Origin: an uncultured Alistipes sp.
GTDB lineage: Bacteria; Bacteroidota; Bacteroidia; Bacteroidales; Rikenellaceae
Reading direction: 5' to 3'
Length of the DNA: 64,000 nt
NCBI GenBank assembly: GCA_944321945.1
Contig: CALUNE010000002.1
Coordinates: forward strand, 222,287-286,286
This document shows positions 7,858 to 16,077 of this stretch, piece after piece. A program made the position numbers and the translations under genes. Each line of letters opens with the position of its first letter. Within the stretch, counting starts at the first letter, position 1. The notes beneath the pieces are model-generated. The model did no database searches, was not told the DNA's origin, and was given only the letters and a program-made list of their open reading frames with translations.

Positions 7858-8883
7858 ATGCCTCTTGTAACGCGCGTCCCGGCCGGATACGACACCCTCA
7901 CGGGCGAAGTGAAGGCCTGGGACTATAAGGAAATAATGAACGAAGAAATTTTGAAACCCATGAAAATACTGGTAGCAACGGAGAAGCCTTTTGCCAAGAA
8001 GGCGGTCGACGGCATCCGCGAGATCGTCGAAAAGGCCGGTTATGAACTGGCGCTCCTCGAAAAATATACCGACAAGGGTCAGCTGCTGGAGGCCGTGGCT
8101 ACGGCCGATGCGCTGATCGTCCGCAGCGACAAGGTGACCGCCGAGGTGATCGCCGCCGCTCCGAATCTGCGCATCGTCGTACGCGCCGGCGCCGGCTACG
8201 ACAACGTCGATCTGGCTGCCGCAACCGAACGCGGCATCGTGGTGATGAACACCCCGGGGCAGAATTCCAATGCCGTGGCCGAACTGGCCATCGCCATGAT
8301 GATCTACATGGCCCGCAACCGCTTCACGCCGGGTACGGGTTCCGAAATCCAGGGCAAGACGCTCGGGATCCATGCCTACGGACATGTCGGCCGGCTGGTC
8401 GGCCGCAAGGGCAAGGCGCTGGGCATGAACGTCGTGGCCTACGATCCCTTCATCTCCGATCCGGAGGTCTTCGCCGCCGACGGTGTCAAGCAGGTCGCAT
8501 CGGTCGAGGAGCTTTACAAGCAGTCCGACTACCTCTCGCTGCATATTCCCGCCACGGAGCAGACCAAAGGCTCGATCGGTTACAAATTGCTGATGTCGAT
8601 GCCCAAGGGGGCCACGCTGGTCAATACCGCCCGCAAGGAGGTGATCGACGAGGCCGGGCTGATGCAGGCGCTCACCGAACGGGAGGATCTGAAGTACATC
8701 ACCGACATTGCCGCCGGCAACCAGGCCGAACTGGACGAGAAGTTCGGCAAACGGGTCTTCGCCACGGCCAAGAAGATGGGTGCCGAGACGGCCGAGGCCA
8801 ACATCAATGCCGGATTGGCCGCTGCGAACCAGATTGTCGATTTCCTGAAGAACGGCAATCGGAAGTTCCAGGTCAACAAATAG
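7858..8883 (+). CDS. serA: D-3-phosphoglycerate dehydrogenase (short form)
   Basis: NAD-dependent oxidation of 3-phosphoglycerate to 3-phosphohydroxypyruvate. The 2-hydroxyacid dehydrogenase core is clear: VRAGAGYDNVDL, TPGQNSNAVAELAIAMMIYMARN, the nucleotide-binding GIHAYGHVGRLVGRKGKALGM, and SLHIPATEQTKGSIG. No ACT domain follows, as in short SerA forms. The family start MKILVATEKPFAKKAVDGI corresponds to the ATG at 7960. The frame is open back to an ATG at 7858, and codons 4-22 of this extension have GC-rich third positions like real coding DNA, so I give the longer form. The strongly A/T-rich stretch at 7928-7972 would also fit a start at 7936 or 7960. The end is certain, the start is not. 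Confidence 0.9.
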   Translation: MPLVTRVPAGYDTLTGEVKAWDYKEIMNEEILKPMKILVATEKPFAKKAVDGIREIVEKAGYELALLEKYTDKGQLLEAVATADALIVRSDKVTAEVIAAAPNLRIVVRAGAGYDNVDLAAATERGIVVMNTPGQNSNAVAELAIAMMIYMARNRFTPGTGSEIQGKTLGIHAYGHVGRLVGRKGKALGMNVVAYDPFISDPEVFAADGVKQVASVEELYKQSDYLSLHIPATEQTKGSIGYKLLMSMPKGATLVNTARKEVIDEAGLMQALTEREDLKYITDIAAGNQAELDEKFGKRVFATAKKMGAETAEANINAGLAAANQIVDFLKNGNRKFQVNK

Positions 8884-8902
8884 AAAAACCGAAGCGTGAA
8901 AG

Positions 8903-8936
8903 AGGCGGGTGCGACATGTACGGACCCGCCTTTTTT
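8903..8936 (+). terminator. Intrinsic terminator after serA
   Basis: 8-bp stem AGGCGGGT/ACCCGCCT (8903-8910 with 8924-8931), 13-base loop and a T-run (8931-8936). It stands between serA and the DUF1015 gene, with no clear TAnnTTTG box after it, so the downstream gene may depend on read-through. Confidence 0.75.
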
Positions 8937-8986
8937 ACCTCAAAACAACCGACAACCTGAAACAATAACCGAACAATCAAGAATTT

Positions 8987-10240
8987 ATGGTACGAATCAA
9001 ACCGTTCCGGGCGGTGCGTCCGCCCAAGGAGCATGCAGCCGAGGTGGCATCGCGTCCGTACGATGTGCTGAACTCGGCCGAGGCGAAGTCCGAAGCTACG
9101 GAGCGCTCGCTGCTTCACATCATCAAACCCGAAATCGACTTCGACCCCATTGCCGACGAACATTCGCAGGAGGTCTATGACAAGGCGGTGGAGAACTTCC
9201 GCGAATGGCAGAAGAAGGGCTGGCTGCAGCAGGACCCCGAGGAGTATTACTATATCTATGCCCAGACGATGGAGGGCCGCACGCAGTACGGACTGGCCAT
9301 GTGCTGCCACTTCGAGGATTACCTCTCGGGGGCGATCAAGAAGCACGAGTTGACGCGTCCCGACAAGGAGGAGGACCGCATGATCCACGTGCGCAATCAG
9401 CAGGCCAATATCGAACCGGTCTTCTTCGCCTACCCCGACAATGCGGAGATCGATGCCATCGTTTCGGACGTCGTGTCGAACAATGCTCCGGAGTATGACT
9501 TCACGGCGGCCGACGGTTTCGGCCACAAGCTGTGGGTAATCCGCGACCGCAAGACCAATGACCGTATCACGGAGATCTTTGCCGGAATTCCGGCTCTCTA
9601 TGTGGCTGACGGACATCACCGCACGGCGGCAGCGGCACGTGTGGGCGCCGAGTGCCGGGCCAAGAACCCCAACCACACGGGCAACGAGGAGTACTGTTAC
9701 TTCCTGGCGGTGACGTTCCCGGCCAGCCAGCTGCGGATCATCGACTACAACCGTGTGGTGAAGGACCTGAACGGCCTGACACCGGAACAGCTCGTCGAGA
9801 AACTCAAGGAGTCGTTCGAGGTCGAGGACAAGGGAACGGAGGAGTATCGTCCGACGGGGCTGCACAACTTCTCGATGTATCTCGAAGGGCACTGGTGGAG
9901 CCTGACGGCCAAGCCGGGCACCTATGACGACAACGATCCGATCGGCGTGCTGGACGTAACGGTACTGTCGAACCTGGTTCTGGACAAGATCTTGGGGATC
10001 AAGGATCTGCGTACGTCGAAACGGATCGATTTCGTGGGCGGAATCCGCGGTCTGGGCGAACTGAAGCGCCGTGTCGACAGCGGCGAGATGAAGGTGGCCT
10101 TTGCACTCTACCCCGTCTCGATGCAGCAGCTGATCAACATTGCCGACACGGGTAACATCATGCCTCCGAAGACGACGTGGTTCGAACCGAAACTGCGTTC
10201 TGGCGTGGTGATTCACTCGTTTGCCGAGGAGAAGAAATAG
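8987..10240 (+). CDS. DUF1015 family protein (possible free-serine kinase relative)
   Basis: 417 residues, full-length DUF1015. Landmarks are VRIKPFRAVRPPKEHAAEVASRPYDVL at the start and the ALYVADGHHRTAAAARVG motif in the middle (DGHHR, the family signature). It follows serC-serA, a recurring arrangement in Bacteroidales. Some DUF1015 relatives have been linked to phosphate transfer on free L-serine (SerK-like/PPi-dependent serine kinase); I recall this only at family level. No serB phosphatase gene is in the window. A role in the last serine step is therefore an inference from context. It has terminators on both sides and no clear promoter of its own. Confidence 0.88.
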   Translation: MVRIKPFRAVRPPKEHAAEVASRPYDVLNSAEAKSEATERSLLHIIKPEIDFDPIADEHSQEVYDKAVENFREWQKKGWLQQDPEEYYYIYAQTMEGRTQYGLAMCCHFEDYLSGAIKKHELTRPDKEEDRMIHVRNQQANIEPVFFAYPDNAEIDAIVSDVVSNNAPEYDFTAADGFGHKLWVIRDRKTNDRITEIFAGIPALYVADGHHRTAAAARVGAECRAKNPNHTGNEEYCYFLAVTFPASQLRIIDYNRVVKDLNGLTPEQLVEKLKESFEVEDKGTEEYRPTGLHNFSMYLEGHWWSLTAKPGTYDDNDPIGVLDVTVLSNLVLDKILGIKDLRTSKRIDFVGGIRGLGELKRRVDSGEMKVAFALYPVSMQQLINIADTGNIMPPKTTWFEPKLRSGVVIHSFAEEKK

Positions 10241-10271
10241 CAACGCCCGGCGTTTGACCGGAGCAATCGAC

Positions 10272-10309
10272 GGACGATCCGACCTGCGGGCCGGATCGTC
10301 CCTGTTTTT
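10272..10309 (+). terminator. Intrinsic terminator after the DUF1015 gene
   Basis: Perfect 10-bp stem GGACGATCCG/CGGATCGTCC (10272-10281 with 10292-10301), 10-base loop, then TG and a T-run at 10304-10309. Confidence 0.85.
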
Positions 10310-10362
10310 ATACGGATCGAGCTTTTTTCGCCCGAAAAGATGAATTTCCCGGAATAAAAACG

Positions 10363-10370
10363 TATCTTTG
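10363..10370 (+). promoter_or_regulatory. -7 box for the DUF805 gene
   Basis: TATCTTTG, perfect TAnnTTTG, 33 bases before the ATG at 10404. The -33 region is not obvious. Confidence 0.6.
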
Positions 10371-10403
10371 AATGAATTCAATGAACTTTAAAACTTTCGA
10401 TTT

Positions 10404-10877
10404 ATGAAATGGTTTCTCAAATGTATCCGTAACTACGTGAATTTTTCGGGACGCGCCCGCCGCAGGGAGTATTGGAATTTTGTCCTCTTTTCGGCCCTGC
10501 TTGTGATCGTGGCAATGATTCTCGATCTGATCTGTTTCGGCCGCAACAGTCTTTTCTACGGTCTGGCATGTCTGTTTCTCTTTCTGCCCCATCTGTCGGT
10601 CATGGCCCGTCGTCTGCACGATACGGGACGCAGTGCCAAGATCCTGATCTGGTATTATGCGGTGTGGTTCGTTTGGGTAATCGCCCTGGTGCTTTCGGGC
10701 GTTTCGGTCGTTCTGAATGGTGCGGGATCGATGTCGACGGGCTTCCTGATTCTGCTCGGCGGCGGTGCGTTGGTTTTCCTGATCTGGAGCATCTTCTTCC
10801 TGGTCTGGCTCTGCACGGCGGGAACCGTGGGCGAAAACAAGTATGGCCCCGATCCCAAACAAAACGAAGAACTTTGA
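10404..10877 (+). CDS. DUF805 family inner-membrane protein
   Basis: 157 residues with about four hydrophobic segments. The N-terminal block FLKCIRNYVNFSGRARRREYWNFVLFSALL is the DUF805 signature (a cytoplasmic RRxEYW motif before the first membrane helix). Other landmarks are LSVMARRLHDTGRSAK between helices 2 and 3 and, near the C-terminus, WLCTAGTVGENKYGPDPK, all typical. The family has no established biochemical function. Monocistronic: own -7 box and a strong terminator at 10883-10916. Confidence 0.9.
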   Translation: MKWFLKCIRNYVNFSGRARRREYWNFVLFSALLVIVAMILDLICFGRNSLFYGLACLFLFLPHLSVMARRLHDTGRSAKILIWYYAVWFVWVIALVLSGVSVVLNGAGSMSTGFLILLGGGALVFLIWSIFFLVWLCTAGTVGENKYGPDPKQNEEL

Positions 10878-10882
10878 CGACC

Positions 10883-10916
10883 AATCGGAGCCAAATTTTT
10901 GGCTCCGATTTTTTTG
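10883..10916 (+). terminator. Intrinsic terminator after the DUF805 gene
   Basis: Stem AATCGGAGCC/GGCTCCGATT (10883-10892 with 10901-10910), extendable by three A-T pairs into the loop, followed by a T-run to about 10915. Confidence 0.88.
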
Positions 10917-11009
10917 TTCCCGGAAGGATTGTGGCCCCGCAAAGTCAAAATTTTATTACGTTCAGGCGATATTTTATAACGAAAATAAAACCGGGCACAG
11001 AAAAATTTG

Positions 11010-11017
11010 TATATTTG
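11010..11017 (+). promoter_or_regulatory. -7 box for the korDABC operon
   Basis: TATATTTG, perfect TAnnTTTG, 28 bases before the korD ATG at 11046, in an AT-rich stretch. Confidence 0.6.
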
Positions 11018-11045
11018 TAAGCAACTTAACAATTACAATTGGCGT

Positions 11046-11273
11046 ATGGCTAAAATCAAAGGAACAATCGTCGTTGACAGAGAACGCTGTAAGGGATGTG
11101 GCGTGTGCGCTTCGGTGTGCCCGTGCAATGTCCTGGCCCTGTCGGCGGAGGTGAACAGCAAAGGCTATCCGGTGATGAAGATGGCGAATCCCGATGCCTG
11201 CACGGGTTGCGCATCGTGTGCGGTGATTTGTCCTGACAGCGTCATCACGGTTTATCGTCAAAAATTCGAATAA
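11046..11273 (+). CDS. korD: 2-oxoacid:ferredoxin oxidoreductase, delta (ferredoxin) subunit
   Basis: 75-residue 2[4Fe-4S] ferredoxin: CKGCGVCASVCP and CTGCASCAVICP, each CxxCxxCxxxCP. It passes electrons from the catalytic subunits to a soluble ferredoxin. The frame is open upstream to 11007, but MAKIKGTIVVDRERC is the normal N-terminus. First gene of a four-gene operon in the order delta-alpha-beta-gamma with 3-5 base gaps. The 2-oxoglutarate versus branched-chain 2-oxoacid specificity cannot be fixed from sequence alone. Confidence 0.93.
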   Translation: MAKIKGTIVVDRERCKGCGVCASVCPCNVLALSAEVNSKGYPVMKMANPDACTGCASCAVICPDSVITVYRQKFE

Positions 11274-11276
11274 GCG

Positions 11277-12371
11277 ATGGCAGAGAAGGAAGTAAAACTG
11301 ATGAAAGGCAACGAAGTGATCGCTCATGCGGCGATACGCTACGGTTGCGACGGATATTTCGGCTACCCGATCACCCCGCAGTCGGAGGTGATGGAGACGC
11401 TCATGGAACTCAAACCCTGGGAGACGACCGGCATGGTGGTCCTGCAGGCCGAATCGGAGGTTTCGTCGATCAACATGGTCTACGGAGGCGCCTCGACCGG
11501 CAAACGGGTCATGACCTCGTCGTCGAGCCCCGGTATCAGCCTCATGTCCGAGGGGCTGAGCTATCTGGCCGGAGCGGAACTCCCCTGCCTGGTGATCAAC
11601 TGCCAGCGCGGCGGTCCGGGTCTGGGTACGATCCAGCCTTCGCAGGGCGACTATTTCCAGGCCGTGAAGGGCGGCGGCCACGGGGACTATCACCTGATCG
11701 TCTTCGCGCCGAATTCCGTGCAGGAGATGCACGACCATGTGGCCGAGGCTTTCGACCTGGCCTTCAAGTACCGCAATCCGGCGATGATTCTGGCCGACGG
11801 TGCCATCGGCCAGATGATGGAGAAGGTCGTTCTGGCTCCGCAGCGTCCGCGTCGTACCGACGAGGAGATCAAGGCCGAATGCCGCTCGTGGGCCGCATAC
11901 GGCAAACCGGCCGACCGCAAGCGCAACGTCGTCACGTCGCTCGAACTGCAGTCCGAAAAGATGGAGGTCATCAACAAGCGGCTGCAGGACAAATACAAGG
12001 CGCTGGAGGAGAACGAGGTCCGTTACGAAGCCATCGAGTGCGACGATGCGGAGTATGTGATCGTGGCCTTCGGTTCGTCGGCCCGCATCTGCTCGGCAAC
12101 GGTTGAGATGGCCCGCGCCGAGGGGCTGAAGGTGGGCCTGCTGCGCCCGATCACGCTCTATCCGTTCCCGACGAAACAGCTGGCCGAACTGGCCGCACGC
12201 GGCGTGAAGGGCTTCCTGTCGGCGGAACTCAACGCCGGACAGATGGTCGAGGACGTGCGTCTGGCCGTCAACGGCAAGGCCCCCGTGGAGCACTACGGCC
12301 GTCAGGGCGGCATGATGTTTACGCCGGACGAGGTGCTGGAGGCCCTGAAGGAAAAACTGATTAAAAAGTAG
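11277..12371 (+). CDS. korA: 2-oxoacid:ferredoxin oxidoreductase, alpha subunit (VorB/KorA type)
   Basis: 364 residues. Pyrimidine-binding domain of the split TPP enzyme: MKGNEVIAHAAIRYGCDGYFGYPITPQSEVMETL (the YPITPxxE motif), AESEVSSINMVYGGASTGKRVMTSSSSPGISLMSEGLSYLAGAELPCLVIN, then the C-terminal transketolase-like domain (VIVAFGSSARICSATVEMARAEGLKVGLLRPITLYPFP). With korB it converts a 2-oxoacid and CoA to acyl-CoA and CO2 with reduction of ferredoxin. Bacteroidales annotations often call this family 3-methyl-2-oxobutanoate dehydrogenase VorB; KorA is equally possible. Confidence 0.93.
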   Translation: MAEKEVKLMKGNEVIAHAAIRYGCDGYFGYPITPQSEVMETLMELKPWETTGMVVLQAESEVSSINMVYGGASTGKRVMTSSSSPGISLMSEGLSYLAGAELPCLVINCQRGGPGLGTIQPSQGDYFQAVKGGGHGDYHLIVFAPNSVQEMHDHVAEAFDLAFKYRNPAMILADGAIGQMMEKVVLAPQRPRRTDEEIKAECRSWAAYGKPADRKRNVVTSLELQSEKMEVINKRLQDKYKALEENEVRYEAIECDDAEYVIVAFGSSARICSATVEMARAEGLKVGLLRPITLYPFPTKQLAELAARGVKGFLSAELNAGQMVEDVRLAVNGKAPVEHYGRQGGMMFTPDEVLEALKEKLIKK

Positions 12372-12376
12372 AAACG

Positions 12377-13147
12377 ATGGCAGAGGTTGAAATCAAACAG
12401 GAGAATCTGGTTTACACGAAACCGAAACTCATCACCGATAATGTCATGCACTATTGCCCGGGCTGCAGCCATGGTACGGTGCATAAACTCGTCGCCGAAG
12501 TGATCGACGAGATGGGTCTCGCAGACCGTACGGTGGGTATTTCGCCCGTCGGATGTTCGGTCTTCGCCTATAATTACATCGACATCGACTGGATCGAGGC
12601 GGCTCACGGACGTGCACTGGCCATCGCTTCGGCCGTAAAGCGGCTCTGGCCGAACAACATGGTCTTCACCTACCAGGGCGACGGCGACCTGTCGGCCATC
12701 GGTACGGCGGAGTCGATCCATGCGGCTGCACGCGGCGAGAATGTGGTGGCGATCTACATCAACAACGCCATCTACGGCATGACGGGCGGACAGATGGCCC
12801 CGACGACACTGCTCGGCATGAAGACGTCGACGACCCCCTACGGACGTGATCCGCGGCTGAACGGCTATCCGTACAAGATTGCCGAGATGATGGCCCATCT
12901 GGACGGTGCGACCTACATCACGCGTCAGAGCGTCCATACGGCGGCCAACGTGCGCAAGTGCAAGCGTGCGATCCGCAAGGCGTTCGAGAATGCGATGGCC
13001 GGGAACGGCTTCTCGCTGGTGGAGGTGGTTGCGACCTGCAACAGCGGTTGGAAACTCTCGCCGGTTGCCTCGAACCGCTGGCTGGAGGAGAACATGCTGC
13101 CCTACTATCCGCTGGGCGATATCAAGGACGTAAAAAAGGAGGAGTAG
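12377..13147 (+). CDS. korB: 2-oxoacid:ferredoxin oxidoreductase, beta (TPP) subunit
   Basis: 256 residues. Carries the TPP pyrophosphate-binding domain: HYCPGCSHGTVHKLVAEVI at the start, the VFTYQGDGDLSAIGTAESIHAAARGENVVAIYINNAIYGMTGGQM motif (GDG...NN), and YITRQSV. The cysteines in CPGC and VGCSVF may ligate the proximal cluster as in related enzymes. Starts 5 bases after korA and lies 3 bases before korC. Confidence 0.94.
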   Translation: MAEVEIKQENLVYTKPKLITDNVMHYCPGCSHGTVHKLVAEVIDEMGLADRTVGISPVGCSVFAYNYIDIDWIEAAHGRALAIASAVKRLWPNNMVFTYQGDGDLSAIGTAESIHAAARGENVVAIYINNAIYGMTGGQMAPTTLLGMKTSTTPYGRDPRLNGYPYKIAEMMAHLDGATYITRQSVHTAANVRKCKRAIRKAFENAMAGNGFSLVEVVATCNSGWKLSPVASNRWLEENMLPYYPLGDIKDVKKEE

Positions 13148-13150
13148 ACG

Positions 13151-13696
13151 ATGAAAGAGACATTGATCATAGCAGGATTCGGAGGACAGGGTGTCCTTTC
13201 GATGGGCAAGATTCTGGCCTATTCGGGCGTGATGCAAGGCTTCGAGGTTACATGGATGCCCTCCTACGGCCCGGAGATGCGCGGCGGTACGGCCAACGTG
13301 ACGGTGATTCTTTCCGACCGGAAGATCTCCTCTCCGATTGCGCATGAGTTCGACACGGCAATCATTTTGAACCAGCAGTCGATGGAGAAGTTCGAACCGC
13401 TGGTCAAGAAGGGCGGCGTGCTGATCTACGATACGAACGGCATTTCGCGCCATCCGGTCCGTACGGACATCTCGGTCTATGCGATCGATGCGACGGCCGA
13501 ATGTGCGAAGATGGGTCAGGCCAAGTTGTTCAATACGATGATTTTGGGCGGATATCTGAAGGTCTGCCCGGTAGTCGAGATGGAGAACGTGATGGTCGGA
13601 TTGAAGAAATCGCTTCCGGAGCGTGCATGGAAGATGCTTCCGCAGAACGAGGAGGCCATCCGCCACGGCGGCGAGATCATCCGCAAGATCCGATAA
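13151..13696 (+). CDS. korC: 2-oxoacid:ferredoxin oxidoreductase, gamma subunit
   Basis: 181 residues. Pyruvate/ketoisovalerate gamma domain: LIIAGFGGQGVLSMGKILAYSGVMQGFEVTWMPSYGPEMRGGTANVTVILSD is diagnostic (GFGGQGV...SYGPEMRGGTAN). It probably contacts CoA and completes the catalytic core with korA and korB. Last gene of the operon; terminated by the hairpin at 13741-13766. Confidence 0.94.
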   Translation: MKETLIIAGFGGQGVLSMGKILAYSGVMQGFEVTWMPSYGPEMRGGTANVTVILSDRKISSPIAHEFDTAIILNQQSMEKFEPLVKKGGVLIYDTNGISRHPVRTDISVYAIDATAECAKMGQAKLFNTMILGGYLKVCPVVEMENVMVGLKKSLPERAWKMLPQNEEAIRHGGEIIRKIR

Positions 13697-13740
13697 TGCC
13701 TACGGGAGGGGACGGGATCCGTCATCTCTCCTACGAAAAA

Positions 13741-13773
13741 GAGATTCTTCCAACTGGAAGAATCTCTTTTTTT
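13741..13773. terminator. Bidirectional terminator between korC and fmt
   Basis: Perfect 11-bp stem GAGATTCTTCC/GGAAGAATCTC (13741-13751 with 13756-13766), 4-base loop, A-run before and T-run after, so it can serve both the plus-strand kor operon and the minus-strand fmt operon. Confidence 0.9.
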
Positions 13774-13875
13774 GTGGTTGTTTCACCGTTTCGGATTCGG
13801 GGTTTCGCGGCAGTCCTGCTTGTTCCTCTCTTCACAGCAGGCTTTTCTGCCCTTCACCTCTTCGCGGACCGCTCC

Positions 13876-14850
13876 TTATTTCTCGAATCGGTACTGCAAT
13901 ACGTCTCTCCAGCCGAGGAGCAGTTCGTGGACCGGAAGCCTTTTCTTTCCTGCGATCTGCAGCTCTTCGAGGCGGACCCAGCCGTCGGCGCAGGCCACGC
14001 GGATAAAGGTCCGTCCGTCGCTTTCGACCGTTCCGCAAGCGATCTCCGGGTGGTCGGCAGCCTCGAACCTGGCCGCGAAGATCTTGGCCGTCTGCTCCTC
14101 CCCGGCTCCGTCGCGGTACATCGCGGTCCAGGCGGCCGGATAGGGCGACAGCCCGCGGATGAAGTCGATGATGCGCTTGCCGGGCTTCGACCAGTCGATG
14201 CGGCAATCCTCCTTGAAGATTTTCGGAGCCGGGTGCAGCGTTGTCTCGTCGATCCCCTGCTGTTCGATCGGTTGGATCTTCCCGGCGGCGATGCGTTCGA
14301 CGGTCTCCAGCACCAGTCCGGTTCCGATCCTCATCAGCCGGTCGTACATCGTGCCGATGGTATCCTCCGGATGAATCGGCTCGCGGATCTGCCCGATGAT
14401 GGCACCCTTGTCGATTTCGTGATTCAGCAGGAAGGTCGTGACGCCGGTTTCGGTCTCACCGTTGATGATGGCCCAATTGATCGGTGCGGCGCCGCGATAC
14501 TGGGGCAGCAGCGAGGCGTGGAGGTTGAAGGTTCCCAGACGGGGCATGGCCCAGATCATTTCGGGCAGCATGCGGAAGGCGATGACAATCCCCAGATCGG
14601 GCTGCAGGGCCCGCATGGCCTCGACGAATTCCGGATCGCGCAGTTTGACGGGCTGCAATATGGGCAATCCCAGCTCACGTGCGGCGATCTTCACGTCGCT
14701 TTCGTGCAGCCGCTGCCCGCGGCCGGCGGGTTTGTCGGGCGAGGTGACGACCCCCACGACGTTATAGCCGCCGGCGACCAGGGCCCGCAGCGAGGGTACG
14801 GCGAATTCGGGCGTACCCATGAAGACAATGCGCAACTCCTTGCCGTTCAT
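13876..14850 (-). CDS. fmt: Methionyl-tRNA formyltransferase
   Basis: Formylates initiator Met-tRNA using 10-formyltetrahydrofolate. 324 residues. N-terminus RIVFMGTPEFAVPSLRALVAGGYNVVGVVTSPDKPAGRG, the catalytic region AFRMLPEMIW, then TFNLHASLLPQYRGAAPINWAIINGETETGVTTFLL (the signature with N, H and downstream D) are all present. The C-terminal domain (RGLSPYPAAWTAM) is intact. Last gene of the operon after ribBA, 3 bases downstream. Confidence 0.96.
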   Translation of the reverse strand: MNGKELRIVFMGTPEFAVPSLRALVAGGYNVVGVVTSPDKPAGRGQRLHESDVKIAARELGLPILQPVKLRDPEFVEAMRALQPDLGIVIAFRMLPEMIWAMPRLGTFNLHASLLPQYRGAAPINWAIINGETETGVTTFLLNHEIDKGAIIGQIREPIHPEDTIGTMYDRLMRIGTGLVLETVERIAAGKIQPIEQQGIDETTLHPAPKIFKEDCRIDWSKPGKRIIDFIRGLSPYPAAWTAMYRDGAGEEQTAKIFAARFEAADHPEIACGTVESDGRTFIRVACADGWVRLEELQIAGKKRLPVHELLLGWRDVLQYRFEK

Positions 14851-14853
14851 ACC

Positions 14854-16077
14854 CTACTCTTTTTTCAGTCCGAGCGTGTGATGCATGCGCTCCTGTTTGG
14901 TCTCCAGATAGTGTGCGTTGTAGGGGTTCGGGGCGATGACGATCGGAACGATCTCATCGATACAGAGTCCGTAGCCCTCCAAACCGGCCCGTTTGAGCGG
15001 GTTGTTGGTCATCAGCCGCATGTGGCGGATGCCCAGTTCGCGGATGATGCTGGCGCCGACGCCGTAGTCACGCTCGTCGGCCTTGAATCCCAGTTTGAGG
15101 TTGGCGTCGACCGTATCGAAGCCCTCGTCCTGGAGTTTGTAGGCGTGGATCTTGTTGCAGAGGCCGATGCCGCGCCCCTCCTGGTTGAGGTAGATGATGG
15201 CGCCCTTGCCCTGCTTGTCGATCATCTGCATGGCACGGTGGAGCTGTTCGCCGCAGTCGCAGCGGTACGATCCGAAGATATCGCCCGTGGCGCACGACGA
15301 GTGTACGCGCACCAGTACGGGTTCATCTTCGGTCCATTCGCCCTTGGTCAGGGCGACGTGTTCCACACCGTTGGATTTCTGACGGAAGGGTGTGATTTTG
15401 AAGTCGCCCCAGGCCGTGGGCAGCGGTACCGTGACACCGCGTTCGATGATCGACTCCTGCTTGAGCCGGTAGGCGATCAGCGAGGCGATGGAGATGATCT
15501 TCAGTCCGAACTTTTTGGCTTTCTCCTGGAGTTGCGGCAAGCGGGCCATCGTGCCGTCTTCGTTCATGATCTCGATCAGGGCGCCGGCGGGCTGCAGTCC
15601 GGCCAGACGGGCCAGATCGACCGCGGCTTCGGTGTGTCCGGGACGGCGCAGCACGCCCTTTTCGCGGGCCCGCAGCGGGTTGATGTGCCCCGGGCGTCCC
15701 AGATCGGTCGGTTTGGTTGCGGGGTCGGCCAGCGCACGGATCGTGGCGGCACGGTCGTGGATCGAGACGCCCGTCGTGCAGTCGTGGCCCAGCAGGTCGA
15801 CCGTTACGGTGAAGGGCGTGCCCAGCAGCGAGGTGTTGTTCTCCTCCATCATGTTGAGCCCCAGCTCTTCGCAGCGTTTTTCCGAGAGCGGGGCGCAGAG
15901 CACGCCGCGGCCCTCCTTGAGCATGAAGTTGACGATTTCGGGGGTGATTTTCTCCGCGGCGATGATGAAGTCGCCTTCGTTTTCGCGGTCCTCGTCATCG
16001 ACGACGATGACGATTTTTCCGTTGCGGAAGTCCTCGATGACCTCCTCCACACTGTTCAGTATCGTCTCTTTAGCCAT
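14854..16077 (-). CDS. ribBA: Bifunctional 3,4-dihydroxy-2-butanone-4-phosphate synthase / GTP cyclohydrolase II
   Basis: Two entry reactions of riboflavin synthesis. The N-terminal RibB domain (about 1-205) has [18 protein letters not shown] with the acidic metal site and [14 protein letters not shown]. The C-terminal RibA domain (about 206-407) has the zinc cysteines in [22 protein letters not shown] and the catalytic [12 protein letters not shown]. Full length. I see no FMN riboswitch before it: it sits inside an operon and overlaps the end of the upstream permease gene by 8 bases. Confidence 0.95.
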   Translation of the reverse strand: MAKETILNSVEEVIEDFRNGKIVIVVDDEDRENEGDFIIAAEKITPEIVNFMLKEGRGVLCAPLSEKRCEELGLNMMEENNTSLLGTPFTVTVDLLGHDCTTGVSIHDRAATIRALADPATKPTDLGRPGHINPLRAREKGVLRRPGHTEAAVDLARLAGLQPAGALIEIMNEDGTMARLPQLQEKAKKFGLKIISIASLIAYRLKQESIIERGVTVPLPTAWGDFKITPFRQKSNGVEHVALTKGEWTEDEPVLVRVHSSCATGDIFGSYRCDCGEQLHRAMQMIDKQGKGAIIYLNQEGRGIGLCNKIHAYKLQDEGFDTVDANLKLGFKADERDYGVGASIIRELGIRHMRLMTNNPLKRAGLEGYGLCIDEIVPIVIAPNPYNAHYLETKQERMHHTLGLKKE

